Positions 36,363-46,308 of a DNA stretch of 64,000 nucleotides are shown piece after piece. This DNA is from Anaerobacillus isosaccharinicus (GTDB taxonomy: Bacteria; Bacillota; Bacilli; Bacillales; Anaerobacillaceae), in NCBI RefSeq assembly GCF_001866075.3, contig NZ_CP063356.1, forward strand, positions 744,001-808,000, written 5' to 3'. The first letter of the stretch is position 1. Each line of letters opens with the position of its first letter. Both the position numbers and the translations under genes were made by a program. The notes below the pieces were generated by a model. The model did no database searches and was not told where the DNA came from. It saw only the letters and a program-made list of their open reading frames with translations.

Positions 36363-37179
36363 TTAATTTAATATATTCTGAAAGATTTGCAATAACTCCC
36401 TCTCACCAACAGCTACTCTCTCATCCTCTTGCATAGTTGGGAAAAGTCTTAAATACGTGATAGGTTCCTTTTCTGTTATGACAGGATTGGAGTGATCCCC
36501 AGCATATAAACATAGCATACGGACTACACAAGGTCTACCACCTGAATAATTTCCTTCTCCTATATAGAAAAAGGAGAAGTAACTTACTAACTGTTCAGAA
36601 ATGCTATTGTTATATGACGAATTGTATATATCTTTAAATTTACTGAACTTAGCATCGAGTATAACCGTACCATTATGCCACAATGAACCTTCTTTCTTTT
36701 TAAAGAAATCTACTTTAAGATCAGGCTTCTTTTTGGCTAAAGGTGTATAAAAATATTCCCCTCGATCTTTAGATTCTTTAGCAGAATTAGCATGGTAATG
36801 ATCATACCATACGTGAATAACATTTTCGTCATTCTCAAGAATGAACTTAGAACCTTCAGGTATACTATCCTCAAAATAATAGTTTATAATATTCTCTTTT
36901 AGACCAGAGGTTAAGGTATGCCCTAATTGTTTAAAGATATCAACAACTTTAAACAAACAATAATACTCATATATTTGCCATGTAGGTTTTAAGACTGGGC
37001 TTAATTTTACAGTTTCTCCTTTTTGCTTCTCAATTTGCTGCATGGTTTGAAACATACTATTCACTTTGTGGTAATGATAGTCTTTAAAGTTAGGTTTAAT
37101 ATAGTTTCTTTCCACATTAGTGAGAAAAGTATGGTTTAGAAAATATACAATCTTATTTTCAAATAATTGTAATAGATTG
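36363..37179 (-). pseudogene. C-terminal part of a DUF2357/PD-(D/E)XK nuclease gene, split by IS66
   Basis: Holds the catalytic end of a McrC-like nuclease: KKPDLKVDFF, then VILDAKFSKF, the PD-(D/E)XK core seen in DUF2357/DUF524 proteins. It begins at the IS66 edge with CAATCTAT, the same 8 bases that end the N-terminal part at 46248-46255. Joining the two at that duplication gives ...NWLNL|LQLFENK in frame, a protein of about 620 residues. A frame starting inside the IS (37199) supplies a few codons but no ribosome site, so this piece is probably silent. Confidence 0.88.
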
Positions 37180-37357
37180 GTAAGCGTCAAATACTCCACA
37201 CCTTCTAATAATTACCGTGTTTTGTGATAATCACATTAACATCAATTGTTAGGAGGTTTTTTATGTCAGTAAGCGTCAAATACTCCACACCTTCTAATAA
37301 TTACCGTGTTTTGTGATAATCACATTAACATCAATTGTTAGGAGGTTTTTTATGTCA
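37180..37357. repeat. 89-bp tandem duplication at the left end of IS66 copy A
   Basis: 37180-37268 and 37269-37357 are the same 89 bases: the inverted repeat, leader, ribosome site AGGAGG and ATGTCA start of the first gene. Copy B has this unit once. Confidence 0.9.
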
Positions 37358-37675
37358 GTAGATGAACGTAAACAAATGTGGGAAGATCGCATCGACGCCT
37401 ACAGATCCAGTGGAGTGCCAAGTGTCAAAGCTTGGTGTGAACAAAATCAAGTAGGTGTTCAAAGTATGTATAGCTGGATGAAAAGATTGGAAACTGAGCC
37501 GACTCACGTCGCTTATCCTCTTACACAATGGGTTGCCATTGATTCATCCAACTCGATTGAAGAAACAGCTACTTTAACAGTTAAGGTAGGCGATGTTTCA
37601 ATCGAAATTAAAGAAGGCTTCAGCCATTCACTTTTAAATGAAGTACTTCAGGTTCTTCAATCCCATGTTAAGTAA
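37352..37675 (+). CDS. tnpA: IS66 accessory protein TnpA (copy A)
   Basis: A 107-residue helix-turn-helix protein (SVDERKQMWEDRIDAYRSS, VKAWCEQNQVGVQSMYSWMKR) of the type found first in three-gene IS66 elements. The start is at ATG 37352, with AGGAGG 6-7 bases upstream. The end overlaps tnpB by 11 bases. Identical to the copy-B gene. Confidence 0.87.
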   Translation: MSVDERKQMWEDRIDAYRSSGVPSVKAWCEQNQVGVQSMYSWMKRLETEPTHVAYPLTQWVAIDSSNSIEETATLTVKVGDVSIEIKEGFSHSLLNEVLQVLQSHVK

Positions 37676-38021
37676 AACACCTATTCAACGAGTCTATTTA
37701 GCGGCGGGTGCAACAGATCTGAGAAAGTCGATTGATGGTTTGGCAGCGATTGTTCAAATGAGTTTCCAATTGGATCCTTTCTCTTCCAATCTATTTGTGT
37801 TCTGTAATCGCAAACGAGATAAACTAAAGATCCTTCATTGGGATCATAATGGGTTTTGGTTATATTATCGCCGACTGGAAAAAGGCGTTTTTCAATGGCC
37901 AGATGAACAAACTACTAAGCCGCTATCGATCAGTCCTCGCCAATTCAACTGGCTCTTGGATGGACTTCCACTTGAACAAAAACAAGCCCATCCAAAAATG
38001 AGTGCAAAATTTATCATATAG
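37665..38021 (+). CDS. tnpB: IS66 accessory protein TnpB (copy A)
   Basis: A 118-residue IS66 Orf2 protein with the family pattern [49 protein letters not shown] and F.WP. The start is ATG 37665, inside the end of tnpA. It is needed for IS66 transposition together with TnpA, although its activity is unknown. Identical to the copy-B gene. Confidence 0.9.
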   Translation: MLSKTPIQRVYLAAGATDLRKSIDGLAAIVQMSFQLDPFSSNLFVFCNRKRDKLKILHWDHNGFWLYYRRLEKGVFQWPDEQTTKPLSISPRQFNWLLDGLPLEQKQAHPKMSAKFII

Positions 38022-38068
38022 AGAGAATTGATCAACCACGACACCTCTCTATATGTTATTCTATTTAT

Positions 38069-39664
38069 ATGAGAAAAACGACGAATGAACTACTAGATAC
38101 AATTGAAGAACTCGCAGCGAAAAATGCGGATTTGGAAAAACAAAAAGAAGTCCTAGAGGCAAAAATCAAATGGTTGGAAGAGCAATTCCGACTAAGCCAA
38201 CAAAAGAAATTCGGGGCTTCGAGTGAAAAAACAAATCCGGATCAAATCGAACTTCCTCTTTTTAATGAAGCTGAAATCACAGCGGATGTAAAAATGGAAG
38301 AACCTACACTTGAAACGATTACTTATAATCGAAAGAAGCATGTAGGACAACGAGATGCGAAGCTTGAAAACTTGCCTACGGAAACGATCCATTATCGTTT
38401 ATCCGAAGAAGAGCAGGTCTGTTTGTGTTGCGGTGAAACTGTACATGAAATGAGTACGCAAACAAGACGTGAGCTAAAAATTATTCCTGCTCAAGTAACA
38501 GTCGTTGAACATGTTCGACATATATACAGTTGCCGTCAATGTGAACGCGAAGGAATAGAAACGCCGGTTGTCACAGCTAAAATGCCTGCGGCAGTCTTTC
38601 CAAAAAGTCTCGCTTCTCCTTCTGCAATGGCATATATCATGAATCAAAAATACGTAGAAGGAATGCCGTTGTACCGAATCGAAAAACAATTTGAACGGCT
38701 GGGTGTCTTTCTATCACGCCAAACGATTGCCAATTGGGTAATATATGGTGCAACAAAGTGGCTCTCACCGTTATACAATCGCCTGCATGAGTTACTGCTT
38801 CATCTTGACCGTCTGCACGCAGATGAAACAACCGTTCAAGTTTTAGCAGAACCTGATAAATTAGCAACTTCCAAATCCTATATGTGGTTGTATCGATCTG
38901 GTCGGGATGTTTCACCGATTGTCTTATATGACTATCAAACTTCTCGCCATAGTAAACACCCGAAAGCCTTTCTAAAAGGATTTGCGGGCTATCTTCATGT
39001 CGATGGTTATGCAGGTTACCATGATATGAAGGATGTGGAGTTAGTTGGCTGTTGGGCGCATTCACGCCGTAAATACGACGAAACGCTCAAATCTTTGCCT
39101 GCAAGTGTAGATAAATCTACGAGTCTCGCAGCTGAAGGTCTTCACTTCTGTACGCAATTATTTAAAATTGAAAAACAGATAGAAGAGGAATTTGAAAATT
39201 GTAGTCCTGAACAGCGAAAAGAAGAACGTCAAAAACGTAGTCAACCTGTGTTGGACGCTTATTTGGCATGGCTAAAATCCAAACGCCCTCAAGTTCCACC
39301 TAAAAGCAAATTAGGCGATGCCATAAATTATAGTTTAAACCAATGGTCAAAACTCATTGTCTTTATGAAAGACGGGCGACTTGAACTCGATAATAATAGA
39401 GCAGAACGTTCAATTAAACCATTCGTTATGGGAAGAAAAGCATGGTTGTTTGCCCAATCGATGAAAGGAGCAACCGCCAGTGCGGTCATCTACAGCATTG
39501 TCGAAACTGCCAAAGAGAATCAATTAAATCCATTAAATTATTTAACTTATCTTTTTGAACACTTACCACAAATAGACCTAGATGATCAGGAAGCACTTGA
39601 CCAATTCCTTCCGTGGTCAAAGTCCATTCCAAATGAATGCAGGATCCCTGCTAAACTTAAATAA
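38069..39664 (+). CDS. tnpC: IS66 transposase TnpC (copy A)
   Basis: The 531-residue DDE transposase. It has an N-terminal coiled coil and helix-turn-helix (about 10-60), a zinc-finger-like part with [11 protein letters not shown] and CRQCERE, the DDE core [20 protein letters not shown] and [16 protein letters not shown], and a C-terminal IS66 tail. Identical to the copy-B protein. It appears intact. Confidence 0.93.
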   Translation: MRKTTNELLDTIEELAAKNADLEKQKEVLEAKIKWLEEQFRLSQQKKFGASSEKTNPDQIELPLFNEAEITADVKMEEPTLETITYNRKKHVGQRDAKLENLPTETIHYRLSEEEQVCLCCGETVHEMSTQTRRELKIIPAQVTVVEHVRHIYSCRQCEREGIETPVVTAKMPAAVFPKSLASPSAMAYIMNQKYVEGMPLYRIEKQFERLGVFLSRQTIANWVIYGATKWLSPLYNRLHELLLHLDRLHADETTVQVLAEPDKLATSKSYMWLYRSGRDVSPIVLYDYQTSRHSKHPKAFLKGFAGYLHVDGYAGYHDMKDVELVGCWAHSRRKYDETLKSLPASVDKSTSLAAEGLHFCTQLFKIEKQIEEEFENCSPEQRKEERQKRSQPVLDAYLAWLKSKRPQVPPKSKLGDAINYSLNQWSKLIVFMKDGRLELDNNRAERSIKPFVMGRKAWLFAQSMKGATASAVIYSIVETAKENQLNPLNYLTYLFEHLPQIDLDDQEALDQFLPWSKSIPNECRIPAKLK

Positions 39665-39672
39665 AGAATACA

Positions 39673-39705
39673 CTAATGCCCACCTGAAAAACTAGGTGGG
39701 CATTA
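39673..39705. terminator. IS66 end hairpin (copy A)
   Basis: AATGCCCACCT and AGGTGGGCATT pair around GAAAAACT just after tnpC and directly before the right inverted repeat. It probably stops transcription out of the element. The same hairpin is at 46270-46300 in copy B. Confidence 0.65.
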
Positions 39706-39877
39706 TTTGACGCTTACGTACATTTAATTTAGCCGATAGCACCAATATTAACACCCACTATATACACTATCTGATAGATAGCAGATATTCGTTAATTGGT
39801 GTGCCCCCTGTGTTAGGATAGATGTCGTAAAGGACTTTTAGTGTTATAATTATAAAAAACACAGAGGAGATAACGAC

Positions 39878-40390
39878 ATGAAAGCACAGCCTGGAAAAAC
39901 ATACTCAAAAGAATTTAAAGAGGCAATAGTTAAACGCATGATGCCACCTAACAACGAACCAGTCAAGTCACTAAGCGAGGAAACAGGCGTAACGGAAGTC
40001 ACCTTATATAAATGGCGTAGAGATTCTCGAAGCAACGGTAACGCTACTCCAGGGGATGGACAAGGGTCTGAGAGATGGAACAGCGAAGATAAGTTTCTAG
40101 TTGTGATGGAAACCTACTCTATGAATCAAGCAGAATTAGCAGAGTATTGCCGTAAGAAAGGTTTGTATAAAGAACAGATTGAAGTTTGGAGATCGGCTTG
40201 TTTAAGTGCAAATGGTCGTGAATCTGATCAAACCAAGTTGTTGAGCCAAGAGTTAAAAGAAGAAAAGAAACGCACAAAAACAATAGAGCAGGACTTAAGA
40301 AAAAAGGAGAAAGCGCTTGCCGAAGCAGCAGCGTTATTACTACTTAGAAAAAAGGCCCAAGCGGTCTGGGGGGATCCCGAGGAAGAATGA
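39878..40390 (+). CDS. IS3-type transposase OrfA
   Basis: A 170-residue protein with a helix-turn-helix (YSKEFKEAIVKRM...SLSEETGVTEVTLYKWRR) and a second one (MNQAELAEYCRKKGLYKEQIEVWRSAC), ending in a leucine/lysine coiled coil. This is the DNA-binding first gene of a two-gene IS3-like element. AGAGGAG precedes ATG 39878. The stop overlaps the next start (ATGA), so the second gene is made by translational coupling. The left end may lie near GTGCCCCCTGTGTTAGGATAG (39801-39821). Confidence 0.82.
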   Translation: MKAQPGKTYSKEFKEAIVKRMMPPNNEPVKSLSEETGVTEVTLYKWRRDSRSNGNATPGDGQGSERWNSEDKFLVVMETYSMNQAELAEYCRKKGLYKEQIEVWRSACLSANGRESDQTKLLSQELKEEKKRTKTIEQDLRKKEKALAEAAALLLLRKKAQAVWGDPEEE

Positions 40391-41424
40391 TTAGCCCGTC
40401 AGATCGCGCATTAGCAGTCGAACTCATCCAAGAAGCCAACCAAAATGGTGCGCGATTGACCGAAGCCTGTAAAGAGTTGAATATAAGTGTACGAACATAT
40501 GAACGTTGGGTAGCTGATGGCGGAGTCAAGGAGGATCAACGTCCACTTGCCAAACGTCCGGAGCCGAAAAATAAACTAACTCCTGAAGAAAGACAGGAAA
40601 TCATTGAAGTAGTTAAGAAAGAAGAGTTTGAGAACTTACCACCTTCTCAAATTGTACCTAAATTGGCGGATCAGTCGATCTATATTGCGTCAGAATCTAC
40701 CTTTTATCGAGTATTGCGAATGGAGTCGATGCAAAACCATCGTGGTAGGAGTAAAAGGCCACAATGGAAATTGCCAGAGAGCTATTTAGCCATAAAACCA
40801 AATGAAGTGTGGACATGGGACATTACATGGCTTCCGGGTCCTATTAAAGGTGCCTATTTTAGGCTATACATGGTGATTGATATATTTAGTAGAATGCCAG
40901 TTGGTTGGGAAGTGTGGGAACATGAGGATGCCTTGTATGCGGAAGAGTTGATTAAAAAGTCCATTATCAGTGAAAAAATTGCAGGTAAACCGTTAGTTTT
41001 ACATTCTGATAACGGAAGCCCAATGAAAGCCGCAACATTTCAGGCGCTATTAGAGAAACTAGGAATTACAAAATCCTATTCAAGACCGCGTGTAAGTAAT
41101 GATAATCCTTATTCTGAAGCCATGTTTCGGACGATGAAGTATCGGCCAGAATACCCTCATCAAGGGTTTAAATCACTAGAAGCAGCACGAGAATGGGCAG
41201 GGAAGTTTGTCCGTTGGTATGCTTATGAACATCAGCATAGTGGACTAAACTTTGTAACTCCACATCAATGCCATACAGGGGAATATATCAAAATTCTTGA
41301 GAAGCGAAAAGAAGTCTATGAGCAAGCAAAATCCAAACATCCAGAACGTTGGTCGCGATCAACACGAGATTGGTCTGCTCACAAATCAGTAGCACTAAAT
41401 CCAATTAAAGATCAACTAGAATAG
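40387..41424 (+). CDS. IS3-type transposase OrfB (DDE)
   Basis: A 345-residue rve-type integrase with all three acidic residues: TWDITWLPG, HSDNGSPMKA and the glutamate in NDNPYSEAMFRTMKY, plus HQHSGLNFVTP near the end. An HTH front (LTEACKELNISVRTYERWV) is followed by a linker. It is coupled to OrfA by an ATGA overlap. I could not find a right-hand repeat matching the left end, so the element's right boundary is undefined. Confidence 0.88.
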   Translation: MISPSDRALAVELIQEANQNGARLTEACKELNISVRTYERWVADGGVKEDQRPLAKRPEPKNKLTPEERQEIIEVVKKEEFENLPPSQIVPKLADQSIYIASESTFYRVLRMESMQNHRGRSKRPQWKLPESYLAIKPNEVWTWDITWLPGPIKGAYFRLYMVIDIFSRMPVGWEVWEHEDALYAEELIKKSIISEKIAGKPLVLHSDNGSPMKAATFQALLEKLGITKSYSRPRVSNDNPYSEAMFRTMKYRPEYPHQGFKSLEAAREWAGKFVRWYAYEHQHSGLNFVTPHQCHTGEYIKILEKRKEVYEQAKSKHPERWSRSTRDWSAHKSVALNPIKDQLE

Positions 41425-41868
41425 TCAAATATATTACCCTCTTCATCAAGGATTAGTTTGTAAAAGGTAATCTTTGATGAAGAGGCCACCAAGCGATAGC
41501 GCGGTAGGATTTCGAATAATTTTTTGAAAGTAAAAAAACGACAACTTTCTTGACAAACACCGTGTGCTAATTAGTATGCTAAAACCATCAATTAATTGTA
41601 AAGAATATTGATGTATCAAAAAAATGAGCACCAATTATATTGTTAATTGGCACTCATATTATGTTGTAAATTTAAAATTTCTACTTCAATCGGAACCTTT
41701 AGAATATATATTTCCTCTTTTTTTATTCATTACATTATTTTCTTATTTTGTATAAAATATAGATAGGAATTACATCTTAGTTATAAACTTAACAAATATT
41801 TTAGGAGATGGTTTAGTTGGGGTATTTTGTTTATATTCTATAAAATAAATATAAAAGAAGGGTGAGCC
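41425..41868. other. Upstream region of the McrBC-like operon
   Basis: These 444 bases separate the IS3 genes from the coiled-coil gene. They hold a strong inverted repeat (41438-41485) and AT-rich sequence with the probable operon promoter, for example TATAAAATATAGAT at about 41751-41764. No further gene is visible. Confidence 0.5.
41438..41485. repeat. 18-bp inverted repeat, possible terminator of the IS3 genes
   Basis: CCTCTTCATCAAGGATTA (41438-41455) pairs with 41468-41485 with one mismatch around a 12-base loop. No U-run follows, so this may be a transcription barrier or an element end and not a simple terminator. Confidence 0.55.
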
Positions 41869-43164
41869 ATGAATGATATTTTATTATTATTGAGAACATT
41901 GACTAGAGGGGAAATAATAGCGATTATTCAACAGTTTGGTATTCCAGTAACAGGCTTCACGGCGAGACTAGACCGAGCACCAATTAAACTTTTAATCTCT
42001 TCTCTTAAAAGTGAATTAGAGAATGGTTTATTAAAACGTAAAAGAAAAAGAGGGAAAAAGTTTACGGAACCACAAGAAGTCTATGAGTATTTAGCATATC
42101 GTTATCTCCAAAATGATAATGAAATCGTTTTAGAAGAAATAGTTGAAAAAGTTCAGGTAGAAGAATACTATTCTAGGGCTGCTGTATTAGCCATTTTATA
42201 CCTTCATTTTAAAGAGCTTCTTGAAGAGAAACGTTCAAAAATTGAAGATAATATAGAACAAGATGAATTTATATTAAAGGGGATTGTTGAAGAACTATCC
42301 CTAGAAGAAAAGATGGGGAGATACCAAGATAAATTACTGGAGAGTGAAAGAAATGAACAAGACTTAAAAGCTTTAGAATTAATGATCATAGAAGAACTAG
42401 GAGAAGAGGAATACTTAGAAATTAAAGAAAAAGTGAACCAAGGGGACGAAACTTTATATCGTATGTTACGAGAAACGAGAAATTTTGGCGATTATGTGCT
42501 TTTTGTTCCGTTCTTATTAGAGAATCGACGCTATACCCAAAAAGATTATGCATCGCTCTTAGTAGCTGTATTATTGGAATACAGTAAGAGAACCCAATCA
42601 AGTAAAGAGCGTAATCAAAAAGCCTTAGAGTATGCGGATAGAGAATTAGAAAGGCTTAAAATGGTGTTAAAGGAAAAAAATGATAAACATTCCAAACTTC
42701 TACAGGAAAATGATAAACTTCAAACAGAGTATAACGAACTTCACCATGAACTGCAGACATATAAAAGGGAATGTGAAAATCATCAGAGTTTTGTAGAACA
42801 AGCAACCCAACAAATCGTTGAAATCAATATGTTAACGAATTATATAAAACAGGTACTTGAAAAAGAACAGATTATTATTGTTACAAATGAAATCTATTTT
42901 CACAATAATTTGTTATTTGAAAATCGCGTAATCGACTTAGATACTTTCAACTCTGAGATAAAAAGTAAAATCAGTCGTTTCCTAGAAGGAAAAGTGATTT
43001 TTATTACTCGTGTTTCTTATCAGAGTACAGAAAAATGGATCAAACATTCCAGTTATTTGAAAGCAAAAGGTATACCTTATTGTGAATTGTCGGGGTACGA
43101 GATTGAAGAATACTTGGAGCAAATATTTGAGTTTTTATATACGAGGGAGAGATATACTCTATGA
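41869..43164 (+). CDS. Coiled-coil protein of the McrBC-like module
   Basis: A 431-residue protein I do not recognise as a named family. It has an N-terminal helical part that may bind DNA (ILLLLRTLTRGEIIAIIQQF..TARLDR, then basic KRKRKRGKK at about 56-64), an acidic helical middle, a strong coiled coil (about 240-310) and a small C-terminal alpha/beta domain (VIFITRVSYQSTEKWIKHSS) resembling a Rossmann-like half. It is the first gene of a three-gene operon with an McrB-type ATPase (ATGA overlap) and a DUF2357 nuclease. Coiled-coil partners of McrBC systems are known, such as in CoCoNuT loci; membership there is a guess. AGAAGGGTG precedes ATG 41869. Confidence 0.7.
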   Translation: MNDILLLLRTLTRGEIIAIIQQFGIPVTGFTARLDRAPIKLLISSLKSELENGLLKRKRKRGKKFTEPQEVYEYLAYRYLQNDNEIVLEEIVEKVQVEEYYSRAAVLAILYLHFKELLEEKRSKIEDNIEQDEFILKGIVEELSLEEKMGRYQDKLLESERNEQDLKALELMIIEELGEEEYLEIKEKVNQGDETLYRMLRETRNFGDYVLFVPFLLENRRYTQKDYASLLVAVLLEYSKRTQSSKERNQKALEYADRELERLKMVLKEKNDKHSKLLQENDKLQTEYNELHHELQTYKRECENHQSFVEQATQQIVEINMLTNYIKQVLEKEQIIIVTNEIYFHNNLLFENRVIDLDTFNSEIKSKISRFLEGKVIFITRVSYQSTEKWIKHSSYLKAKGIPYCELSGYEIEEYLEQIFEFLYTRERYTL

Positions 43165-45218
43165 GAGTGGCAGAATCGAGACAGTTAGATCGTACAGATG
43201 AAAAAATGATAGAAGAGTGCTTTGTTATGGGGAAACTAGCTGAGGATGGGCCTGAACTACCAAGACTTGGTGATGAATTTGGAAAATCAGTGTCCTACCG
43301 TGATTTTAACGGAAATCAAGTTGTGGTGTTTTATATACAACCTTTATCACGAGAGCCAGAGAAATTACAAACCGTTTTAGGTAAATCGGGAACAGAAGTA
43401 TATATATCATTTGATGATAAAAATAAGAGATATTTAGATAGATATGGCTATTCAAAGGAAGATGATAAGGTTGCTTTTTTAAAAGAACACTTCAAAAATC
43501 GCTTAATTCTATTTAGACCGATTTTATCCTACGAACATAAAGCTTTAAGGTATCATTATAACTTTCAAATTCTCTTGGATGAAAAGTTAGATACTCAAAT
43601 TACACTGAATTCAAAATTCTTTGTTCCGCTTCCAACTTATTCGCAACACTCTCATCAAATGTTTGAAAGTAGATTAGTTTCTGCTAAACCTATTGAATTA
43701 TCTTCCTATAACCATGCAATGGAGATCCCTGAATTTATCGTTTGTGGGGATTATTTATACTATATTGTTGAAGAAGATAGTTTTAAAAAATATAAGGTAA
43801 ATCAAAATCATAACCTTTATATTTGTGAAAAACCCGAAGGTATTCGTCGTATTAAAAAACCTAAAGATTTCGAACGCTATATCAAGTTAGGCCATAAAGA
43901 TGTTGCTTTTGCACCAATTGAAGAGACAAAAAAATGGATTGACGAGTGCAACGAATACGGTGAGAGTATACCTGATATCTTAAAGGATCGAGTAAGAGAA
44001 ACAACAAAAGAAACGAAAAAGGATACAATAAAAGAGGATAGTAAAGTAAATCAGGATACTTCATCCTTCTCACAGGATGAAATTATTGTAAATGAGAGTG
44101 ACTTTGTTCAACGTTTAGACTATTTGGCGAGAAAAAAGAAATTACGTTATGCCTTGGATGATATATATAATTTTCATACGTCTTTAAAGACTTCCAATTT
44201 CACAATACTAGGAGGTATGAGTGGTACAGGGAAAACAGAACTCGCTATGCTATATTCAGAAGCACTTAAAATGAAAATGGGAGAAAATCTCCTGTTTATT
44301 CCAGTGAGACCCTCTTTTACAGAACCGAGTGATTTATTTGGATTTTTAAATCCACAAACAGGCGTTTATCATGAAAGTGAAGTCGGTCTTGTATCGTTTT
44401 TATACCAGGCAAGTATAGATAAAAATAAAATGCATATGGTCCTATTTGATGAAATGAATTTAGGTCAAGTTGAGCACTATTTTAGTGATTTTATTTCCAT
44501 TTTAGAGTTAGAGAAGGGGAAGAGGGTGTTGCGCCTTTTTAATGAGGGGGCAAACTGCGTTCAGCCTCACCTACGAGGTGGAATTCCTATCGGGGATAAT
44601 GTACTTTTTGTTGGTACTGCTAATTTTGATGAAACCACTAGAGACTTTTCAAATAGAATGCTAGACCGTAGCAATGTCATCATTTTAGAGAAACTCTCCT
44701 TTTTAGAAGCTCAGAAATATGAGTTAGAAGATATCGATTCCCTTCAAGATTATGAAGAAAAGGAAAAAACTAAAGTGAACCATCCAGAAGCGGTGATTAC
44801 AGCTAAAACATTCAATTCATGGATTAGTGAAAAGAAATCACTTTCATTTTTAAAAGAATATGAGTTATCGCTCTTAGATAACTTACATGAAGAGATTAGT
44901 AGCTATGATTCTCAAACAGGTGTTTCTTTCCGTATTGCTAAACAAATTGCTCACTACTTAGAAAATGTGCCAAAAGATGAAGAAGGTAATCTGTTCATCG
45001 AGCGTACTACGGCTTTTGATTATCAAATTAAGCAAAGAATTCTTTCTAAAATCCGAGGTCATAAAGAGCAAATTGAAAACCTTGTCGGTAATGAGGATGA
45101 TTATAATGGAAGACTAGGTATTATCATCTCCGGAGACGGGGTAGCAAATTTTGAAAAATCTCTGGCTTATCTAAAACAAAAGGCGAAAGAGTTGAAACGA
45201 AATGGCTATACATTGTAA
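43161..45218 (+). CDS. McrB-type AAA+ ATPase
   Basis: A 685-residue protein with an N-terminal half of unknown fold (about 1-310), a charged linker (RETTKETKKDTIKED) and a C-terminal AAA+ motor of the McrB/MoxR group: Walker A GGMSGTGKTE at about 351-360, Walker B MVLFDEMNLGQVEHYFSDF at about 427-445 and sensor region VLFVGTANFDETTRDFSNRM. In McrBC systems this ring uses GTP or ATP to move on DNA and bring in the McrC-type nuclease. It overlaps both neighbours (ATGA with the coiled-coil gene, 17 bases with the nuclease). The ATPase looks intact although its nuclease partner is split. Confidence 0.84.
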   Translation: MRVAESRQLDRTDEKMIEECFVMGKLAEDGPELPRLGDEFGKSVSYRDFNGNQVVVFYIQPLSREPEKLQTVLGKSGTEVYISFDDKNKRYLDRYGYSKEDDKVAFLKEHFKNRLILFRPILSYEHKALRYHYNFQILLDEKLDTQITLNSKFFVPLPTYSQHSHQMFESRLVSAKPIELSSYNHAMEIPEFIVCGDYLYYIVEEDSFKKYKVNQNHNLYICEKPEGIRRIKKPKDFERYIKLGHKDVAFAPIEETKKWIDECNEYGESIPDILKDRVRETTKETKKDTIKEDSKVNQDTSSFSQDEIIVNESDFVQRLDYLARKKKLRYALDDIYNFHTSLKTSNFTILGGMSGTGKTELAMLYSEALKMKMGENLLFIPVRPSFTEPSDLFGFLNPQTGVYHESEVGLVSFLYQASIDKNKMHMVLFDEMNLGQVEHYFSDFISILELEKGKRVLRLFNEGANCVQPHLRGGIPIGDNVLFVGTANFDETTRDFSNRMLDRSNVIILEKLSFLEAQKYELEDIDSLQDYEEKEKTKVNHPEAVITAKTFNSWISEKKSLSFLKEYELSLLDNLHEEISSYDSQTGVSFRIAKQIAHYLENVPKDEEGNLFIERTTAFDYQIKQRILSKIRGHKEQIENLVGNEDDYNGRLGIIISGDGVANFEKSLAYLKQKAKELKRNGYTL

Positions 45219-46255
45219 AAATCAAGTATTGCCCCTTCACCTTTATTTTGAAGATGTGAGGGGAAAAGTCTATGATATAACAAAGATATGGAATAAACAG
45301 TCAGAGATTAAATATGACGAGTTGCCTATTTTAATGGAGAATGCACGAATAGGGTTACGGTTCTATTTAGAATCAGAGGACATAGATATTCAAAATGCTT
45401 CTTTACGAATTCAAACAAGTAGATACCGCGATGTCGAAGAAAAAGAGATTTTTACGATTCCGTTATCATCTAAAGAGGAACTCCATTGGTTGTATCAGGG
45501 GGAAAAAAAGGATGAAGAATTTCCTTGGAGAATGGGCGTTTATTTTATTGAACTTCATCTAAACGGTAATGTCTATGTAGGTGGATTTAACGTTGTCCCT
45601 CTCCATTTAAACGTGAGTCAAGTAGAGAAAATGCATGATTTTTTAAACGAACAAGTGCGTGGGATTATTTATGATTTCGTCTATAGTGGGGAATCGTTAA
45701 ATACTAATTCTAATCTGGATTTACCTGAATACTGGTACTATGATTATGCTCGTCAATTAAGTGAATATTACACGGGTTTTATGCACTCTATGACCAAACT
45801 CACCAAACGCCCTCATGAATATATTCAAACAATCTATGAGCCTTCTTTAACACAAGGGAGAACGGATAGTAAAAGTATCCGGTGGGCTACCTCAAATAAA
45901 GGGCAGGTCAAAAATCGAGGAGCTGCTCAACAACTATACACTCTGAATAAAAAAAAGCATTCTCATATCAATACAAAACCAAACAAATGGTTAAAAAATA
46001 TATTGTTAATTTGGGCAAATGACATTTCTGAAGTCTCTTTAGCTATTCAAAAAGATAAGGAACGTCTAATCAAAAGGTCAAATGAATTAAAGTCAGAGTA
46101 TGAAGGGATAATAGCGAGGAAGGAGAAGTTAGCCAACCGAAAAGATGTAGGAGAAAACACAAGAAGAGATATCAAAAGTCGTTTAATTATGTGTGAAAAA
46201 GATCAAGTTAAAGCTCAAAATCAATATCACATATTAAAAAATTGGCTCAATCTAT
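45202..46255 (+). pseudogene. N-terminal part of a DUF2357/PD-(D/E)XK nuclease gene, split by IS66
   Basis: 351 codons from ATG 45202 encode the DUF2357-type front of an McrC-like protein (LPEYWYYDYARQLSEYYTGF, KWLKNILLIWANDI) and a coiled-coil segment (about 280-330). The frame meets IS66 copy B at 46256 after CAATCTAT and stops 26 bases inside it, so the nuclease core is lost. The missing 269 codons lie at 36363-37179 on the other strand. The gene overlaps the ATPase gene by 17 bases. Confidence 0.88.
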
Positions 46256-46308
46256 GTAAGCGTCAAATAATGCCCACCTAGTTTTTCAGGTGGGCATTAG
46301 TGTATTCT

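Larger units (their letters stand above)
37180..39717 (+). mobile_element. IS66-family element, copy A
   Basis: The element is bounded by GTAAGCGTCAAATA inverted repeats and carries the three usual IS66 genes. The left flank is ATAGATTG and the right flank GTACATTT. These differ, and each is instead the reverse complement of one flank of copy B (46256-48704), which proves recombination between the copies. Copy A is 2538 bases, exactly 89 longer than copy B, because its left 89 bases are tandemly duplicated. Confidence 0.93.

Noticed and set aside
38637-39065. A 142-codon minus-strand frame inside the IS66 transposase gene, also present in the second copy.
   Set aside because: It appears twice only because the IS is duplicated. 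It has no ribosome site, and the composition is that of an antisense shadow.
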